DNA of 6,845 bases from Thermoflexibacter sp. Lineage in GTDB: Bacteria; Bacteroidota; Bacteroidia; Cytophagales; Thermoflexibacteraceae. The notes beneath the pieces are model-generated. The model saw only the letters and a program-made list of their open reading frames with translations, ran no database searches and was not told where the DNA came from. The position numbers and the translations under genes were made by a program. The DNA is taken from the NCBI GenBank assembly GCA_025455345.1, contig JALOMS010000262.1:1-6845 (forward strand), given 5' to 3'. Of the stretch, positions 5,756-6,845 are shown piece after piece (position 1 is the first letter of the stretch; each line of letters opens with the position of its first letter).

Positions 5756-6845
5756 TCAGCGCATTTTCTTAGCCTTCTTCGTTTTTTCTTTGACAAATAA
5801 ACCTGCGGTATATTTTTCGTATAGTTCAAAGAGAAACACCATGCGTTTCGCCTCTGAGAGGAAGGGCTGAGGTCTGTAAGCCAAGTCCACAGCTTTGTCT
5901 AAGGCTATGTGTGCCTTGACCAAGGCAGGAGGCATAGACAAGGGGTCGTAAAGGTCTGCCAAAGAACTATCTGGGAAAATTGCTCTTGCGTCTAAAACTT
6001 TTTGGGCGGCATTTTCTATTGCCTTGATTTGCTTATCGTTAGGGTTTTCAGGGAAAGGGAAGTTGTTGTAAACAATGCTTGCAGAATATCTATAATCACT
6101 TTTTAAGCGACCACAAACATTGCTTACCCAAGCTATATGCTTTTGTGAGGTTAAAACTCCAAAATGAAACAATGTCGCATCAGGGATAAACATACAAGTA
6201 TCTCCTGCGATGAAGTTTTTGTCATAAAAGCCCATTGGAATATACTTCCTATTTTCTGACGAAACTCTTGGAATAAGAATAAAGGAATCTGGATTGTTTG
6301 TATCTCTGAATAAAGATGGAGTATTCGCATATTGTTGTGTTTCTTTGCCTTTACTATTTTCTCTAAATTTCTTCACTTTTTTGACAACATCAAAGACAAA
6401 AGGGAGTTCTCTTAACTCATTGGGAGTAGCTTCTTTTAGCCACAGGCAATATTTATTTATGCCATTGATGAACTCTCTTGCTCCTAAAAAGTGTTTGATA
6501 AATCTATGGGATTGGGGTTCTTTTTTTAGAAAATCATTTTTTTCCTCTTCTGAAAAAAGGAAATTTCCCCCGTCATAAGGAGAATTGCCTCTCTTCATCT
6601 CAGGGACATTGCAAATTGGTTTGCTTCTTGCAATTATAACAAAATCCTTTCCTTCCACTAAATAGGGACTTATATTTCTCACCTCAATTTCGTGTGGCTC
6701 CCCTTTAATGTCATCATAATCAAAAATTTTCTTGCTTTCTGTATCATAATTAGCAAAGCCAATAATTATACAATGAACAGCCGCCTTTCCTTTTGCTTCA
6801 TTAGTCCAATTAAAAGTACGATGGGCAAAGTGAATCTTGATTTTA
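5756..6845 (-). CDS. MmeI/type IIL-like DNA methyltransferase or restriction-modification enzyme, C-terminal part
   Basis: Seen: 362 residues from the right edge to the TGA at 5758-5756; the frame is open at the edge. A GTG at 6682-6680 lies within homologous sequence and is a valine codon, not a start. Upstream of it the frame reads KIHFAHRTFNWTNEAKGKAA and FDYDDIKGEPHEI. These, with NISPYLVEG, SKPICNVPEM, YDGGNF and HRFIKHFLGAREFINGINKY, match the target-recognition region of the MmeI-like family. VCGRLKSDYRYSASIVYNNF, FPDSSLADLYDPLSMPPAL and VKAHIALDKAVDLAY match its C-terminal helical part, and the protein ends in a basic tail. Family knowledge: full proteins are about 900 residues, with an optional N-terminal nuclease, a gamma-class adenine methyltransferase (NPPF/Y motif) and then this specificity region. 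The catalytic parts lie outside the window, so restriction-modification enzyme versus methyltransferase-only cannot be decided. Confidence 0.88.
   Translation of the reverse strand, partial: KIKIHFAHRTFNWTNEAKGKAAVHCIIIGFANYDTESKKIFDYDDIKGEPHEIEVRNISPYLVEGKDFVIIARSKPICNVPEMKRGNSPYDGGNFLFSEEEKNDFLKKEPQSHRFIKHFLGAREFINGINKYCLWLKEATPNELRELPFVFDVVKKVKKFRENSKGKETQQYANTPSLFRDTNNPDSFILIPRVSSENRKYIPMGFYDKNFIAGDTCMFIPDATLFHFGVLTSQKHIAWVSNVCGRLKSDYRYSASIVYNNFPFPENPNDKQIKAIENAAQKVLDARAIFPDSSLADLYDPLSMPPALVKAHIALDKAVDLAYRPQPFLSEAKRMVFLFELYEKYTAGLFVKEKTKKAKKMR

Noticed and set aside
6294..6578. Plus-strand open frame within the methyltransferase gene
   Set aside because: It is antisense to strongly family-like protein sequence and has no recognisable features of its own.
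6680..6682. GTG as the start of the methyltransferase gene
   Set aside because: The frame stays open to the window edge and the upstream residues continue the family similarity, so this is an internal valine codon.

Overview
The window looks like chromosome from a low-GC member of the Bacteroidota. The evidence is A/T-rich intergenic DNA, no clear Shine-Dalgarno sequences, lipoprotein signal peptides of the 'SC'/'PC' type, and gene families typical of that phylum: two-component-regulator-type propellers, a YceI lipoprotein, and a serine beta-lactamase-fold hydrolase with C-terminal TPRs. Nothing visible fixes the genus.

Layout, left to right. (1) 69-1775 (+) encodes a beta-lactamase-fold serine hydrolase with a C-terminal TPR pair. 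Its 5' end looks damaged: residues typical of a signal-peptide end (LFAQ) lie in frame just upstream, but an in-frame stop and the lack of any hydrophobic stretch leave no secretion signal. (2) 1776-2166 is not empty. It holds a frameshifted C-terminal fragment of another protein (about 1831-1997), a weak terminator, and A/T-rich leader DNA. (3) 2167-3255 (+) encodes a lipoprotein with a YceI domain followed by a C-terminal extension of about 140 residues that I do not recognise. (4) 3451-4491 and 4618-5682 (+) encode two tandem paralogous lipoproteins. Each consists of a signal peptide plus seven propeller repeats, enough for one closed seven-bladed propeller, with no kinase, Y_Y_Y or DNA-binding domain. 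Each is preceded by a copy of the same ~100-base leader carrying two similar hairpins with TTA loops. (5) 5756-6845 (-) is the C-terminal part (362 residues visible) of a MmeI/type IIL-like DNA methyltransferase or restriction-modification enzyme. It converges on the propeller genes and runs off the right edge.

The first four coding regions share a strand but are separated by 117-391 bases and carry terminator-like hairpins, so they read as separate transcription units. Three of them are predicted cell-envelope proteins. The methyltransferase belongs to a different functional module that continues outside the window. The most interesting items are the duplicated propeller cassette with its twin-hairpin leader, the YceI fusion, and the two scars (lost signal peptide, frameshifted remnant) flanking the serine hydrolase. 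I did not find a complete new defence or mobile system inside the window.
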